Assembly: GCA_019104865.1 (NCBI GenBank)
Contig: JAHRWZ010000016.1
Span: 60,722 to 124,721, forward strand
DNA: 64,000 bases
Source of the DNA: Castellaniella sp.
Lineage (GTDB): Bacteria; Pseudomonadota; Gammaproteobacteria; Burkholderiales; Burkholderiaceae_B
Direction of reading: 5' to 3'
Part shown: one piece after another, positions 1-9,063 of the stretch
How the letters are laid out: every line of letters begins with the position of its first letter
Position numbering within the stretch: position 1 is the first letter of the stretch
Notes under the pieces: model-generated
Databases searched by the model: none
Seen by the model: the letters and a program-made list of their open reading frames with translations, nothing else
What the model was told of the DNA's origin: nothing
Program-made: the position numbers and the translations under genes

Positions 1-1835
1 AGCGGTGCATTGCTGACGACGCCGCCATCCCAGTACGGTTTGCCATCCACCCAGGTCCAGGAGAAGCCGGGCGGCAGGCTGCCGCTGGCCAGGATGTGCT
101 CGGGCGTGAAGTCGTCGACGTAGCTGTCGAAGGTCTCCAGTTCCGCGCTCAGCACGTTGACCGCGCTCACGAGCAGGCGCACCGGGCTGCTTTTGAGCGC
201 CGGGAAGTCCACGTACTGCTCCAGCAGCTGGCGCATGGGTGATGTGTCGTAGATGCTGGTCCAGTTCCAGGGCGGCTCCCAGGGTGCGTCGAACGAGGGG
301 ATCCAGCGCGGGCGGAAGAACTTCTCGACACCAAAGCTCATGATTCGCGCGGCGGTGGCCGCGCGCCGTGCCGGCTCGTTCGGGCCGGGCAGGGTGGCGA
401 CCTCGATGTCTGCCCAGAACGATTCCAGCGCCTCCGTCGCGTGTCCGGGGTGGCTGGCGACGATCGCGCCGTTGAATGCACCGATCGAGATGCCGGCGAC
501 GATATCGGGGAAGATGCCGCGTTCCTCCAGTGCCTTGATCACGCCGCATTCGAAGGCCCCCAGCGCGCCGCCGCCCTGCAGAATCAGCACGTTCTGCATC
601 GGCAGTGTGTTCAGAGCGAAGGTGGGGTCTTTCAGCCGGTGCTTTTCTTTGCGCAGGCTGGTGCGGTAGCGGATCAGGCTTTCGGCGGCGCGCACCTCGT
701 CGGCCGTGCGGCCGAGGGTGAAGACGGCGTGCAGTATGTCCTGGCTCAGGTAGAGCAGGGAGAAAGCGCGTTCCTGCAACGAGCCCTGGGCAATGCTCTC
801 GTGGGTGCCCGTGGGATCGCCCAGGAAGTTGAACCCGAAGTCGCCGACCTCGCAGAAGAAGTAGGACACGGTGTCGTAGCGCCGCCGGCGCTCCAGCATG
901 TTGCGTGCGGCGAGCTGGCCCTGCTTGATCGCGTTGTCCCAGTGCTCGACGTGCCGTCGGCGCGAGAACACCGGGTCGAGGAAGCTCGCCACGTCACCTG
1001 CCGCAAAGATGTTCGGGACGCTGGCCTGCAGCCGGTCGTCGACCTCGACGAAGCCGTCTTCGAGCTTGACCCCGCTCCCGTTCAGGAACTGTGTCGCGGG
1101 CGCGATGCCGATGCATACAACGACCATGTCGCAGGGGATCTTCGCGCCGCTGGAGATTTCCACCTCTTTGACCTTGCCCCGGCCATGGAACGCGACGACC
1201 GACGCGTTGGGCACGACGGCGATGCCCTTGTCCTGTTCGACGTGGCGCTGGAGGAAGTCCGAGAGCATGGCCGATTCCAGGCGCCTGAGGATGCGGTCTC
1301 CGATTTCGATGACGGTGACGTCCAGCCCGAGCTGACGCAGCGTGACGGCGACTTCCATGCCGAGGAAGCTGCCGCCGACGACCACGACCCGCCTGGCCTT
1401 GGTGGCGGCCTGCCGGATCGCCTCGGCGTCGGCCTGGGTCCTCAGCACATGGATGCCGCCGAGAGAGGCCCCCGGAACGTCCAATTGCCGGGCGCAGGCT
1501 CCGGTAGCGATCAGCAGCTTGCCGTAGTGGATCCGCGACCCCGCCGATGTCTCGACCCACTGTTCCGCGGTATCGACCGCGACGGCCCTGGTGTCCAGCG
1601 CCACGTCGATCCGCTGGTCCCGGTAGAACGATTCCGGGTGGACCAGGGTGCGTGCCTCATCCGCCGTGCCCAGCAGGCGCGCTTTCGACAGGAACGGCCG
1701 ATGGTAGGGAAGATTCGGTTCGGCCGAGAGGATCAGGATTGATCCTGTGGTGCCTTCCTGGCGCAGGGTCTGGGCAGCCTGGGCACTGGCCAGGCCGCCG
1801 CCGATCAGAAGGAAGTCGATGTGCTGGGTTGCCAT
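1..1835 (-). CDS. FAD-dependent NAD(P)H oxidoreductase fused to a patatin-like lipase domain (C-terminus off the window)
   Basis: One uninterrupted frame of 611 codons runs from the ATG at 1835 off the left edge. Residues 1 to about 400 resemble ferredoxin-reductase-type flavoproteins: an N-terminal GGGLASA dinucleotide motif, a second Rossmann motif VVVVGGSFLGME for NAD(P)H, and a late FAD motif FAAGDVAS. From M413 the protein becomes a patatin: glycine-rich oxyanion motif GGGALGAF (421 onward), nucleophile elbow GISIG with Ser450, and catalytic Asp603 in WDGG. I checked that the Ser and Asp codons share the frame of the start ATG, so this is a real fusion and not two overlapping genes. Expected activities are a flavin-dependent electron transfer and an acyl-ester hydrolase; the substrate is unknown. 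M413 sits exactly where a free-standing patatin would begin, so an internal start is possible. Confidence 0.85.
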   Translation of the reverse strand, partial: MATQHIDFLLIGGGLASAQAAQTLRQEGTTGSILILSAEPNLPYHRPFLSKARLLGTADEARTLVHPESFYRDQRIDVALDTRAVAVDTAEQWVETSAGSRIHYGKLLIATGACARQLDVPGASLGGIHVLRTQADAEAIRQAATKARRVVVVGGSFLGMEVAVTLRQLGLDVTVIEIGDRILRRLESAMLSDFLQRHVEQDKGIAVVPNASVVAFHGRGKVKEVEISSGAKIPCDMVVVCIGIAPATQFLNGSGVKLEDGFVEVDDRLQASVPNIFAAGDVASFLDPVFSRRRHVEHWDNAIKQGQLAARNMLERRRRYDTVSYFFCEVGDFGFNFLGDPTGTHESIAQGSLQERAFSLLYLSQDILHAVFTLGRTADEVRAAESLIRYRTSLRKEKHRLKDPTFALNTLPMQNVLILQGGGALGAFECGVIKALEERGIFPDIVAGISIGAFNGAIVASHPGHATEALESFWADIEVATLPGPNEPARRAATAARIMSFGVEKFFRPRWIPSFDAPWEPPWNWTSIYDTSPMRQLLEQYVDFPALKSSPVRLLVSAVNVLSAELETFDSYVDDFTPEHILASGSLPPGFSWTWVDGKPYWDGGVVSNAP

Positions 1836-2081
1836 GCAGTGTTCCTGGTCATGCCGCATCCGGGAAGGCGCCCCGGATGCCGGCCCGGTGCAAGTTTCGT
1901 TTTCCGTTTCGGATTCAAAAAGGGGCCGGACTTTTCGATTTTGAGTTGACCACTTTTTCGGGGTGAGGTCATTACCCTGTAATTGGCGCGGTCCAGTACC
2001 CAATGCGCCGAGCGGCAAGCGGGTGGGGCAGCATAGGCCCCGAAGACCGTGTAAAGGGCATAATACAGCGCTCCCGCACTC

Positions 2082-3287
2082 CTAGCGCGTAAACGCCTCC
2101 CGATTCCGCCATAGCAGAATCAGACAGAGGCCGGCGGGTACGATCAGCGTGGCGTAGGCGAGGCCATAGCTGCCGGAAAATGACGCGATGGAGCCGAAGA
2201 TGGGCGGACCGATGACGACACCCAGAAAGGTCATGGACAAGGTACCGCCCGTGGCGATGCTGGCTTGCCCAGGCGGCGCCTGACGGGCAACTTCCGCCAG
2301 GTACACGCCATTCCAGCCGATGGCACAGCCGCCGAACAGGCAAAGCACGATCAGGGTCGTGAGGCTGGAGTCGATGACTGACAGCAGGGGCGTTGCCAGT
2401 GCGCAGAGCGCGATCAACAGTGACAAGCCCATCAGGGTGCGGACAGCGTTCAAGTAATGATCAGACACGTAGCCCCACAGCAGACGTCCGCACACCCCTG
2501 CCGCCTGGGACGCAGCCAGCATGAAGCCGGCCGCGACCAGCTCCAGGCTCAGATCCTGGTGTAGAAAGGCAACCAGGTACGAGGTCAAGGATAACTGGGC
2601 AATGGAAAACAGGAATGACACCCCGGCGAGCACGGCCAGGCTCCGCTGGCTGAAGACCAGCCGGAGTGGTCCAATCAGCCCGTTACCGGCGGATAGCTTG
2701 CAAGTTGGGTCACGGTCGGCGTCCAGGGGGGCGCATAGCGGCTGGATGGCCAGGGCACAGCAGAGATTCGCGGCGGCGACGGCCAGAAAGGCCTCTCGCC
2801 AGCCTACCCATTGGGCCAGGCCGGGCACGATCAGTCCCGCCAGGACACCGCCCATCGGTACACCAGTCTGTTTGATGGAGAAGACGAATGACATGCGGTG
2901 GGCGGGTGTGGTCCGGGCAAGCAGATGAGAACTGGCAGGGGTGATAGGACCATAGCCCAGGCCAACCAGCAGCGCACCGGCCGCCATCGCCGGGATCGAT
3001 TCGACGGTGCACAGCGCCAGACCCAGTGCGCACGTGAGCAGGCCGGCCTGGCTGGCGCGGATGGCACCGAAGCGGCGTATTGTGGACCCCGCCAGCAGAC
3101 TGGTGATGATCGCGCCTACGTAGGCGATGGCGACGTAGGTGCCGACATAGGCCGTCGGGATACCGAGCAGGTCGGAAATGAGGGGGGCAATGGCCGGCAG
3201 CGTCAGCAGCGACATCGACACCAGGGACTGGATGGTCAGTGTGGCAGCAAGCGTGATCGTTGAGGACTCGATCGGCGGGCTTCGCAT
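2082..3287 (-). CDS. MFS transporter, probable itaconate/dicarboxylate carrier
   Basis: A 401-residue major facilitator protein with about twelve hydrophobic segments and conserved small-residue helices (for example GALLVGLGYGPITPASSHLLA). I chose the ATG at 3287, since the longer in-frame start at 3500 would run well into the upstream lyase gene, which ends at 3299. It is the last gene of a minus-strand operon with the MmgE/PrpD and citramalyl-CoA lyase genes, 11 bp after the lyase. By context it would import itaconate or a related C5 acid, in place of the TRAP-type transporter I recall beside the Pseudomonas aeruginosa itaconate genes. The substrate is inferred from neighbours only. Confidence 0.8.
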   Translation of the reverse strand: MRSPPIESSTITLAATLTIQSLVSMSLLTLPAIAPLISDLLGIPTAYVGTYVAIAYVGAIITSLLAGSTIRRFGAIRASQAGLLTCALGLALCTVESIPAMAAGALLVGLGYGPITPASSHLLARTTPAHRMSFVFSIKQTGVPMGGVLAGLIVPGLAQWVGWREAFLAVAAANLCCALAIQPLCAPLDADRDPTCKLSAGNGLIGPLRLVFSQRSLAVLAGVSFLFSIAQLSLTSYLVAFLHQDLSLELVAAGFMLAASQAAGVCGRLLWGYVSDHYLNAVRTLMGLSLLIALCALATPLLSVIDSSLTTLIVLCLFGGCAIGWNGVYLAEVARQAPPGQASIATGGTLSMTFLGVVIGPPIFGSIASFSGSYGLAYATLIVPAGLCLILLWRNREAFTR

Positions 3288-3298
3288 GGCGCGGTTCG

Positions 3299-4156
3299 TC
3301 AGTGTGCGCCGGGCCGGGCGCGCGCCAGTAGCTGTCGGGCATGCAGGACCACAGGCCGGTCGATCATCCGGCCGTCCAGCTGGACCGCTTGTCCGTTTGC
3401 CGCGGCGTCGGCATCCAGCACTCGCTGCGCCCAGGATATCTCGTCGGGGCTGGGGTGAAGCGCCTGGTGAATGACAGGCACCTGGCGCGGATGGATGCAC
3501 AACTTGGCGCCGAACCCGAAGCGCAGCGACTGCAGCGTATCCAGTCGCAGGCGGTCATCATCCTGTAATTCAACGGTGACGCCATCCACCGCAGGCGCCA
3601 AGTGATGGCGGCGGCCCGCTATCGTGAGGGCGAATCGCAAGGGGTCGAGCTCGGTTTTGTCTTCCGAACACTGGATGCCGGTGTCGGCCATGAAGTCGAT
3701 GTGTCCCAGCACCAGGCGCGCGACGCCACCGCAGCCGGCGATGTCCGCCAGGGCGTCGTAACCCGCGGCGCTTTCGATCAGAGGCAGCAGAGCGATGCCG
3801 GGCTGTGCGGCGTGGATGGTTGCCAGGACGGTGGATGATTCTGCCTTGGGAATCATCAGGCCAGCAGGCGGATGGTCCAGGCACGTCAGCCATGCCAGGT
3901 CTGTGGCTCCGTCCGGCAGCTCAGGTGAGTTGATGCGGATGACAATCGGGGTGCGGATGGTTCGCAGGTGCTGCCAAGCGGCCGCGATGGCGTCACGGGC
4001 AGTCTGTTTTTCGGCCGGGGGAACGGCGTCTTCCAAATCGAGCACGACGGCATCCGCACCGCTGCGCATTGCCTTGTCGAAACGGTCCGGGCGGTTGCCG
4101 GGGACGAACAGAAAGGTGCGGGCCGTGTTCAGGGGCTGCGTGGCATCCCGGGTCAT
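3299..4156 (-). CDS. ccl: HpcH/HpaI-CitE family lyase, probable (S)-citramalyl-CoA lyase
   Basis: A 285-residue CitE-like TIM-barrel lyase. Visible family motifs are FVPGNRPDRFDKA near the N-terminus, VVLDLEDAVPPAEK with acidic Mg2+/CoA-site residues, LLPLIESAAG, and a late HPRQV segment. In itaconate degradation this enzyme cleaves citramalyl-CoA to acetyl-CoA and pyruvate, the last step of the pathway. It overlaps the upstream MmgE/PrpD gene by 4 bp (ATGA), which points to translational coupling. The family call is firm. The citramalyl-CoA assignment rests on the neighbouring CoA-transferase and hydratase. Malyl-CoA or citryl-CoA specificity cannot be excluded from sequence. Confidence 0.82.
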   Translation of the reverse strand: MTRDATQPLNTARTFLFVPGNRPDRFDKAMRSGADAVVLDLEDAVPPAEKQTARDAIAAAWQHLRTIRTPIVIRINSPELPDGATDLAWLTCLDHPPAGLMIPKAESSTVLATIHAAQPGIALLPLIESAAGYDALADIAGCGGVARLVLGHIDFMADTGIQCSEDKTELDPLRFALTIAGRRHHLAPAVDGVTVELQDDDRLRLDTLQSLRFGFGAKLCIHPRQVPVIHQALHPSPDEISWAQRVLDADAAANGQAVQLDGRMIDRPVVLHARQLLARARPGAH

Positions 4157-5520
4157 CGGGTGCCCCGGCTTTCGAGAAGGCGTTCGATGGATGGCATATC
4201 GGCCAGGCTCCAGACTCGGGCGATCAAGGCGTCGATCTGGGCGTCGGATGCCGCATCCTGATACCGGCCCAAGCGCCTGACCTTTTCTTCGATCTCCGCA
4301 CGGCTCAGTGTATTGTCCGGATCGCCTTTAGGTGTATCCACGCGGCCATGCAGTGTCTGGCCTTGATGCGTCGTGACCGTGACTTTGCCGATCCAGCGTT
4401 TGGGATAAGCTGCATCGACCTCTGGATCCAGCTGCATCGCGACACGGGGCAGGAAGGCGCGGATGTCCGAGTCGGACAGGGCGGCGTCGAATTCCTGCAG
4501 GCCGGCCCGTTGGTGCTTGGCGATCAGTCCCAGGACTGTTCCCATGGAGAATTTCGATTGATGTACGGTCGTCGGATTGACGACGGGACCCAGCACGTCG
4601 ATGGCCCCCTGGTGGACATGGGCGGTGACGGACTGGATGTCGTGGATCGATAATTGGTGCTCGCGAACGAGGCCGAGCAGGGCGTCAGCCGCCGGATGCG
4701 TGTGGCGGCAGGACGCATGGAATTTGAACGAGGTTTCCGACAGCGCCCAGCGCGTGCCTAGACCCTCGGTCAGCCGTTTCGGGTCGGCGTCGCTTGACAT
4801 GCCGGCCGCCATTCCCTGGGGGCCTTCCAGGATGTGCGAGGCGCCGGTAAAGCCGCTTTCCGCCAGCCATGCCGCCATCAGGCCGTTGGCGGCTGCCTGA
4901 GCGGTGTGCAACTGTTTAGAGTCGGCGCCGTCGCGCAGGAATTCCCACAGGCCTGCGGCCTGGGTACCGGCGGACCCGAGCGCATGTCCCATTCGCGTGG
5001 GGTCCAGGCCCAGCAGCTTGCCGGTTGCCATGGCGGCTGCCAGTGTCCCGGCTGTGCCTGTGGTGTGAAAAATGGTGTAGTGCGAACGCCCTAGAAACTC
5101 ACCGATGCGGATGCCGGACTCGTACCCGGCGACGATTGCGGTCAGTACGTCCTTACCAGAGGCACCGCGCGCCTGTGCGGTGGCGAGGACAGGGGGGATC
5201 ACCACGGCGCCAGGATGGAATACCGAGCCGTTATGGACATCGTCTTGCTCTACCATATGCGCGGCGGCGGCATTGCACAGGGCTGCAAATGCGGGGCTGG
5301 TGCCTTCGCGGGTGACCATGTTTTCGGCGGGGCCGTCAAGGGGGCCCATGGTCTGCGCATACTTCACCAGGATCTGGACGGCCCGGCTGCTGGAGCCCGC
5401 TAGAATCGACCCCAGGCAGTCCAGCAGCAGGTCTTCTGCGCGGCGTAGTACGGGGGCGGGAATGTCCTCATATCGCAGGTCGGCGACGAATTGGGACAGT
5501 AGGGCGCTAGGATGTGTCAT
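4153..5520 (-). CDS. MmgE/PrpD family protein
   Basis: A 455-residue MmgE/PrpD protein (family of 2-methylcitrate dehydratase, cis-aconitate decarboxylase and iminodisuccinate epimerase). Typical segments are HMVEQDDVHNGSVFHPGAVV, the GYE segment, GSAGTQAAGLWEF, and FKFHASCRHTHPAADA. It is first in the minus-strand operon with the citramalyl-CoA lyase and MFS genes. A homologue is, as I recall, present in the P. aeruginosa itaconate locus, but its exact step there is not settled to my knowledge. An aconitate decarboxylase or isomerase role would fit. The start at 5520 faces the divergent LysR gene across 144 bp. Confidence 0.85.
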   Translation of the reverse strand: MTHPSALLSQFVADLRYEDIPAPVLRRAEDLLLDCLGSILAGSSSRAVQILVKYAQTMGPLDGPAENMVTREGTSPAFAALCNAAAAHMVEQDDVHNGSVFHPGAVVIPPVLATAQARGASGKDVLTAIVAGYESGIRIGEFLGRSHYTIFHTTGTAGTLAAAMATGKLLGLDPTRMGHALGSAGTQAAGLWEFLRDGADSKQLHTAQAAANGLMAAWLAESGFTGASHILEGPQGMAAGMSSDADPKRLTEGLGTRWALSETSFKFHASCRHTHPAADALLGLVREHQLSIHDIQSVTAHVHQGAIDVLGPVVNPTTVHQSKFSMGTVLGLIAKHQRAGLQEFDAALSDSDIRAFLPRVAMQLDPEVDAAYPKRWIGKVTVTTHQGQTLHGRVDTPKGDPDNTLSRAEIEEKVRRLGRYQDAASDAQIDALIARVWSLADMPSIERLLESRGTR

Positions 5521-5664
5521 GGCATTCCTGGTCGAGGCTGGCCAAGCATCGTGTTTGACGCGGCCAGTGTTGGGATCCGGGCATTACTGTGCTTGATCCA
5601 GGCAGGGTTTGACTATTATTGTTTCCTTAAGACAGACTTTACGAATTTGAAGGATGGTCGTGCC

Positions 5665-6594
5665 ATGGCGGCTCGCTTTGACTTGGTTGACATGCAATTG
5701 ATGGTGAATGTGGCCGGCGCCATGAGTTTGACCAAGGGCGCCGAGCGCACCTTTTTATCTGTGCCGGCTGCAAGCAATCGGGTCAAGGGGCTTGAGGACA
5801 GTCTGGGCACGGCATTGTTGTATCGCGGCAGTCAAGGCGTGACGCTGACGCCCTCCGGCGAGGTGTTCGTCAAGCATGCGCGCACCGTGTTGCGGCAGCT
5901 GGATTATCTACGCGGCGAGATCCAGGAATATGCCGAGGGCGTCAAGGGGCGAGTCAGGCTGTATGCGAACACGACTGCCCTGAATGAATTCATCCCGGAT
6001 GTCCTGGGGCGCTATTTGGTGACGCATCCGGATGTCAACGTGGAACTGCGCGAACGTCTGAGCTATCAGGTGGTCAAGGCGGTCGTCGATGGGGGCGCGG
6101 ATATCGGCATCACGGCCCAGAGCAGCGGCGGGATGGGCATTCGGTATTTGCCCTATCGCAAGGATCGGCTGACGCTGGTCACCTGGGAAGATCATCCCCT
6201 GGCGCGGGGGGCCTCTTGTACGTTCGAGCAGACACTCGATTTCGACTTCATTTGCCTGTTTGAATCCAGTGCCATCCATTCTCTTTTGCTCAAAGCCGCC
6301 GAGGACCTGGGTCGTATTCTGCGTTTTCGGGTCGAGGTCGGCAATAATTTTGAGACAGTCTGCCGATTGGTTGCGGCCAAGGTGGGTATTGGCGTCATTC
6401 CCGCGTCTGCCGCCTATCGTTATGCACGCGATATTCCCATTCGCGTCGTGCCGCTCGATGACGCCTGGTCACTGAGAAACCTGTATCTCTGTGTGCGGGA
6501 CGCGGAACCTTTACCTGCATTTGCCCAGGAACTGGTCGATCTCCTGGTTTCCGATGCCGCGTCGGCACAGGATCCCGTACTGGGTGTGGCGTGA
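5665..6594 (+). CDS. LysR-type regulator of the itaconate cluster (probable ItcR/RipR equivalent)
   Basis: A 309-residue LysR-type regulator. Residues 1-60 form the winged helix-turn-helix, with the atypical but recognisable stretch TKGAERTFLSVPAASNRVKGLE. The rest is the periplasmic-binding-like effector domain. I chose the ATG at 5665 because it gives the usual LTTR length and places MQLMVNVAGAMSL in register; an open frame extends to 5512 but would overlap the divergent gene. It lies between the minus-strand lyase operon and the plus-strand CoA-pathway genes, the classic position for an itaconate-responsive activator of both arms. The effector is inferred. Confidence 0.85.
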   Translation: MAARFDLVDMQLMVNVAGAMSLTKGAERTFLSVPAASNRVKGLEDSLGTALLYRGSQGVTLTPSGEVFVKHARTVLRQLDYLRGEIQEYAEGVKGRVRLYANTTALNEFIPDVLGRYLVTHPDVNVELRERLSYQVVKAVVDGGADIGITAQSSGGMGIRYLPYRKDRLTLVTWEDHPLARGASCTFEQTLDFDFICLFESSAIHSLLLKAAEDLGRILRFRVEVGNNFETVCRLVAAKVGIGVIPASAAYRYARDIPIRVVPLDDAWSLRNLYLCVRDAEPLPAFAQELVDLLVSDAASAQDPVLGVA

Positions 6595-6724
6595 CCGGGG
6601 CGTCAGTGAAAGACCGTGTTTGGTAAAACGAAATTGTCCGTTCATCTCGATTCCTTCATTCTGTGTGCTCTCGTCCTGACCTTGAGTCAGGCTTTCAGGC
6701 ATTACTTGGAGTCGAAGACAGAGC

Positions 6725-7885
6725 ATGAACGACACTGCTGCCCAATACCAGGACATCCGCGATGCGGTGAGGGACCTGTGTTCCCAGTTTGGCGATGAGT
6801 ATTTTCGCCGCATTGACCACGAGCGCGGTTATCCGGCCGAGTTCGTTGATGCTCTGACAAAAGCCGGTTGGCTGGCCGCTCTGATTCCACAGGAATACGG
6901 CGGCTCGGGATTGGGTTTGACCGAAGCCTCCGTCATCATGGAGGAAATCAACCGGGCAGGCGGCAATTCGGGCGCCTGTCATGGCCAGATGTACAACATG
7001 GGCACGTTGCTGCGGCATGGTTCGGAAGCCCAGAAAAACGCCTGGCTGCCCAGTATCGCCAGCGGGGAATTGCGCCTGCAGTCCATGGGGGTGACAGAGC
7101 CGACGACGGGGACGGACACCACCCGGATCAAGACGACCGCCGTCAAAAAGGACGGGCGTTATGTGGTCAACGGACAGAAGGTCTGGATTTCCCGCATCCA
7201 GCATTCCGACCTGATGGTGCTGCTGGCGCGGACCACGCCTCTGGATCAGGTGAGCAAGAAGTCCGAGGGCATGTCGATCTTCATGGTGGATCTGCGCAGC
7301 GCCGTCGGCAACGGCCTGACGGTGCGTCCGATCCCGAACATGGTCAATCACGAGACCAACGAACTGTTCTTCGAGGATCTGGAGATTCCCGAGGAAAATC
7401 TGATCGGTGAAGAAGGCAAAGGGTTCAAGTACATTCTGGACGGCCTGAACGCCGAACGGACCTTGATCGCCGCGGAGTGTATCGGCGATGGCTACTGGTT
7501 CGTGGACCGCGCGCGGAAATACGTAGGCGAGCGAGTCGTCTTTGGCCGCCCAATTGGTCAGAACCAGGGCGTGCAGTTTCCGATCGCGCGGGCCTACGTC
7601 AATGTCGAGGCCGCAAGCCTGATGCGCTATCAGGCCTGTGCGCTGTTCGAGCAGCACAAGGACTGCGGTGCGCAGGCCAATATGGCCAAACTGCTGGCGG
7701 CGGATGCGTCCTGGGAGGCGGCCAACGCCTGCCTGCAGGCGCATGGCGGTTTCGGCTTTGCATGCGAATACGATATCGAACGCAAATTCCGGGAAACGCG
7801 TCTCTACCAGGTGGCCCCCATCTCGACGAACCTGATCCTGTCATATGTGGGCCAGCACGTGCTGGGCATGCCGCGTTCGTTTTAA
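6725..7885 (+). CDS. Acyl-CoA dehydrogenase
   Basis: A 386-residue FAD-dependent acyl-CoA dehydrogenase with three domains: N-terminal helical, middle beta, C-terminal helical. Seen are LQSMGVTEPTTGTDT in the middle domain, the arginine-rich VVFGRPIGQNQGVQFP, and AHGGFGFACEYDIERK, whose Glu aligns with the catalytic base of medium-chain enzymes. It starts the plus-strand arm, 130 bp after the LysR gene and 11 bp before the CoA-transferase. An acyl-CoA dehydrogenase is also part of the P. aeruginosa itaconate locus although it is not required for itaconate to pyruvate plus acetyl-CoA. It may feed a saturated C5 acid such as methylsuccinyl-CoA into the route (inference). Confidence 0.88.
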   Translation: MNDTAAQYQDIRDAVRDLCSQFGDEYFRRIDHERGYPAEFVDALTKAGWLAALIPQEYGGSGLGLTEASVIMEEINRAGGNSGACHGQMYNMGTLLRHGSEAQKNAWLPSIASGELRLQSMGVTEPTTGTDTTRIKTTAVKKDGRYVVNGQKVWISRIQHSDLMVLLARTTPLDQVSKKSEGMSIFMVDLRSAVGNGLTVRPIPNMVNHETNELFFEDLEIPEENLIGEEGKGFKYILDGLNAERTLIAAECIGDGYWFVDRARKYVGERVVFGRPIGQNQGVQFPIARAYVNVEAASLMRYQACALFEQHKDCGAQANMAKLLAADASWEAANACLQAHGGFGFACEYDIERKFRETRLYQVAPISTNLILSYVGQHVLGMPRSF

Positions 7886-7896
7886 GAGGAATTGCT

Positions 7897-9063
7897 ATGC
7901 TGCCGCTGCAAGGCATCACCGTCATCACCCTGGAACACGCCATCGCTGCGCCGTTTTGTACACGTCAACTGGCGGATTTGGGTGCCCGCGTCATCAAGAT
8001 CGAGCGGCCCGGCGTCGGTGACTTCGCCCGTGGCTACGACGAGCGCGCACGCGGGCTGTCGTCCCATTTCGTCTGGGTGAACCGGTCCAAGGAAAGCCTG
8101 GCGCTGGACATCAAAGAGCCTGCGTCCGCCCAGGTTATGGATCGCTTGTTGGAAAAGGCCGACGTGCTGGTGCAGAACCTGGCACCAGGCGCTGCCGCGC
8201 GCCTGGGCCTGTCGTACGAGGCGCTTCAGGAGCGTTTCCCCGGGCTGATCGTCTGCGGCATTTCGGGCTACGGCGATGATGGCCCCTACCGGGACAAGAA
8301 AGCCTACGATTTGCTCATCCAGAGCGAGTCCGGTTTTCTGTCGGTGACGGGTTCGGCCGAGGACCCGGCCAAAGCAGGCTGCTCGATTGCCGACATTGCG
8401 GCTGGCATGTACGCCTACACGAACATTCTGGCGGCGCTGATCGAGCGCGGCAAGACGGGACGAGGCCGGAACATCGATGTCTCCATGCTGGAAAGCATGG
8501 CCGAATGGATGTCCTACCCGCTGTACTACAGCTTCGACGGCGCGCCGCCGCCGCCGCGCAGCGGGGCGTCCCATGCAACGATCTATCCCTATGGGCCGTT
8601 TGTTGCCGGCGATGGCAAATCGGTGATGTTGGGACTGCAGAACGAACGGGAATGGCGGGTATTCTGTGAGCAGGTGCTGGAACATCCAGAGCTGGCTGAC
8701 GATTCGCGGTTTTCGAGCAATTCCCGCCGTTCGGAGGCACGGGCGGAGCTGCGAATGCTGATTCTGGACGTCTTTGCCGGGCTGACGGCCGCTCAGGTGG
8801 TGGAGCGCCTGGATGAGGCGCGCATCGCCAATGCGCGGATGAACGATATGGCCGATCTGTGGGCTCACCCGCAACTGCGTGCGCGTAATCGCTGGGTCAG
8901 CGTCGGCAGCCCGGCGGGGCCGCTGCCCGCGCTATTGCCCCCGGGGATTGCCTGTGCCGATGATGCGTGCATGGGAGACATCCCGGGGCTGGGTGAGCAT
9001 ACCCAGCGCATTCTGACAGAGCTGGGCCTGGAGTCCAGCCTGAATGGAGACGAAAATGTCTGA
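7897..9063 (+). CDS. ict: CaiB/BaiF family (class III) CoA-transferase, probable itaconate CoA-transferase
   Basis: A 388-residue family III CoA-transferase. The N-terminus (LQGITVITLEHAIAAPF, then LADLGARVIKIERP) is characteristic, and Asp166 in CSIADIAAGMYA aligns with the catalytic aspartate that carries the acyl-CoA anhydride. The start at 7897 follows an AAGAGGA ribosome site; the longer open frame upstream lies inside the acyl-CoA dehydrogenase gene. In itaconate breakdown it makes itaconyl-CoA, usually from succinyl-CoA. The 3' end overlaps the hydratase start by 8 bp. The specific substrate follows from context with the LysR, hydratase and citramalyl-CoA lyase genes. Confidence 0.85.
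   Translation: MLPLQGITVITLEHAIAAPFCTRQLADLGARVIKIERPGVGDFARGYDERARGLSSHFVWVNRSKESLALDIKEPASAQVMDRLLEKADVLVQNLAPGAAARLGLSYEALQERFPGLIVCGISGYGDDGPYRDKKAYDLLIQSESGFLSVTGSAEDPAKAGCSIADIAAGMYAYTNILAALIERGKTGRGRNIDVSMLESMAEWMSYPLYYSFDGAPPPPRSGASHATIYPYGPFVAGDGKSVMLGLQNEREWRVFCEQVLEHPELADDSRFSSNSRRSEARAELRMLILDVFAGLTAAQVVERLDEARIANARMNDMADLWAHPQLRARNRWVSVGSPAGPLPALLPPGIACADDACMGDIPGLGEHTQRILTELGLESSLNGDENV

Noticed and set aside
441..1742. Plus-strand open frame of about 430 codons opposite the oxidoreductase-patatin fusion
   Set aside because: The minus strand carries intact Rossmann, lipase and FAD motifs in one frame. The plus-strand product is Asp/Arg/Val-rich without motifs.
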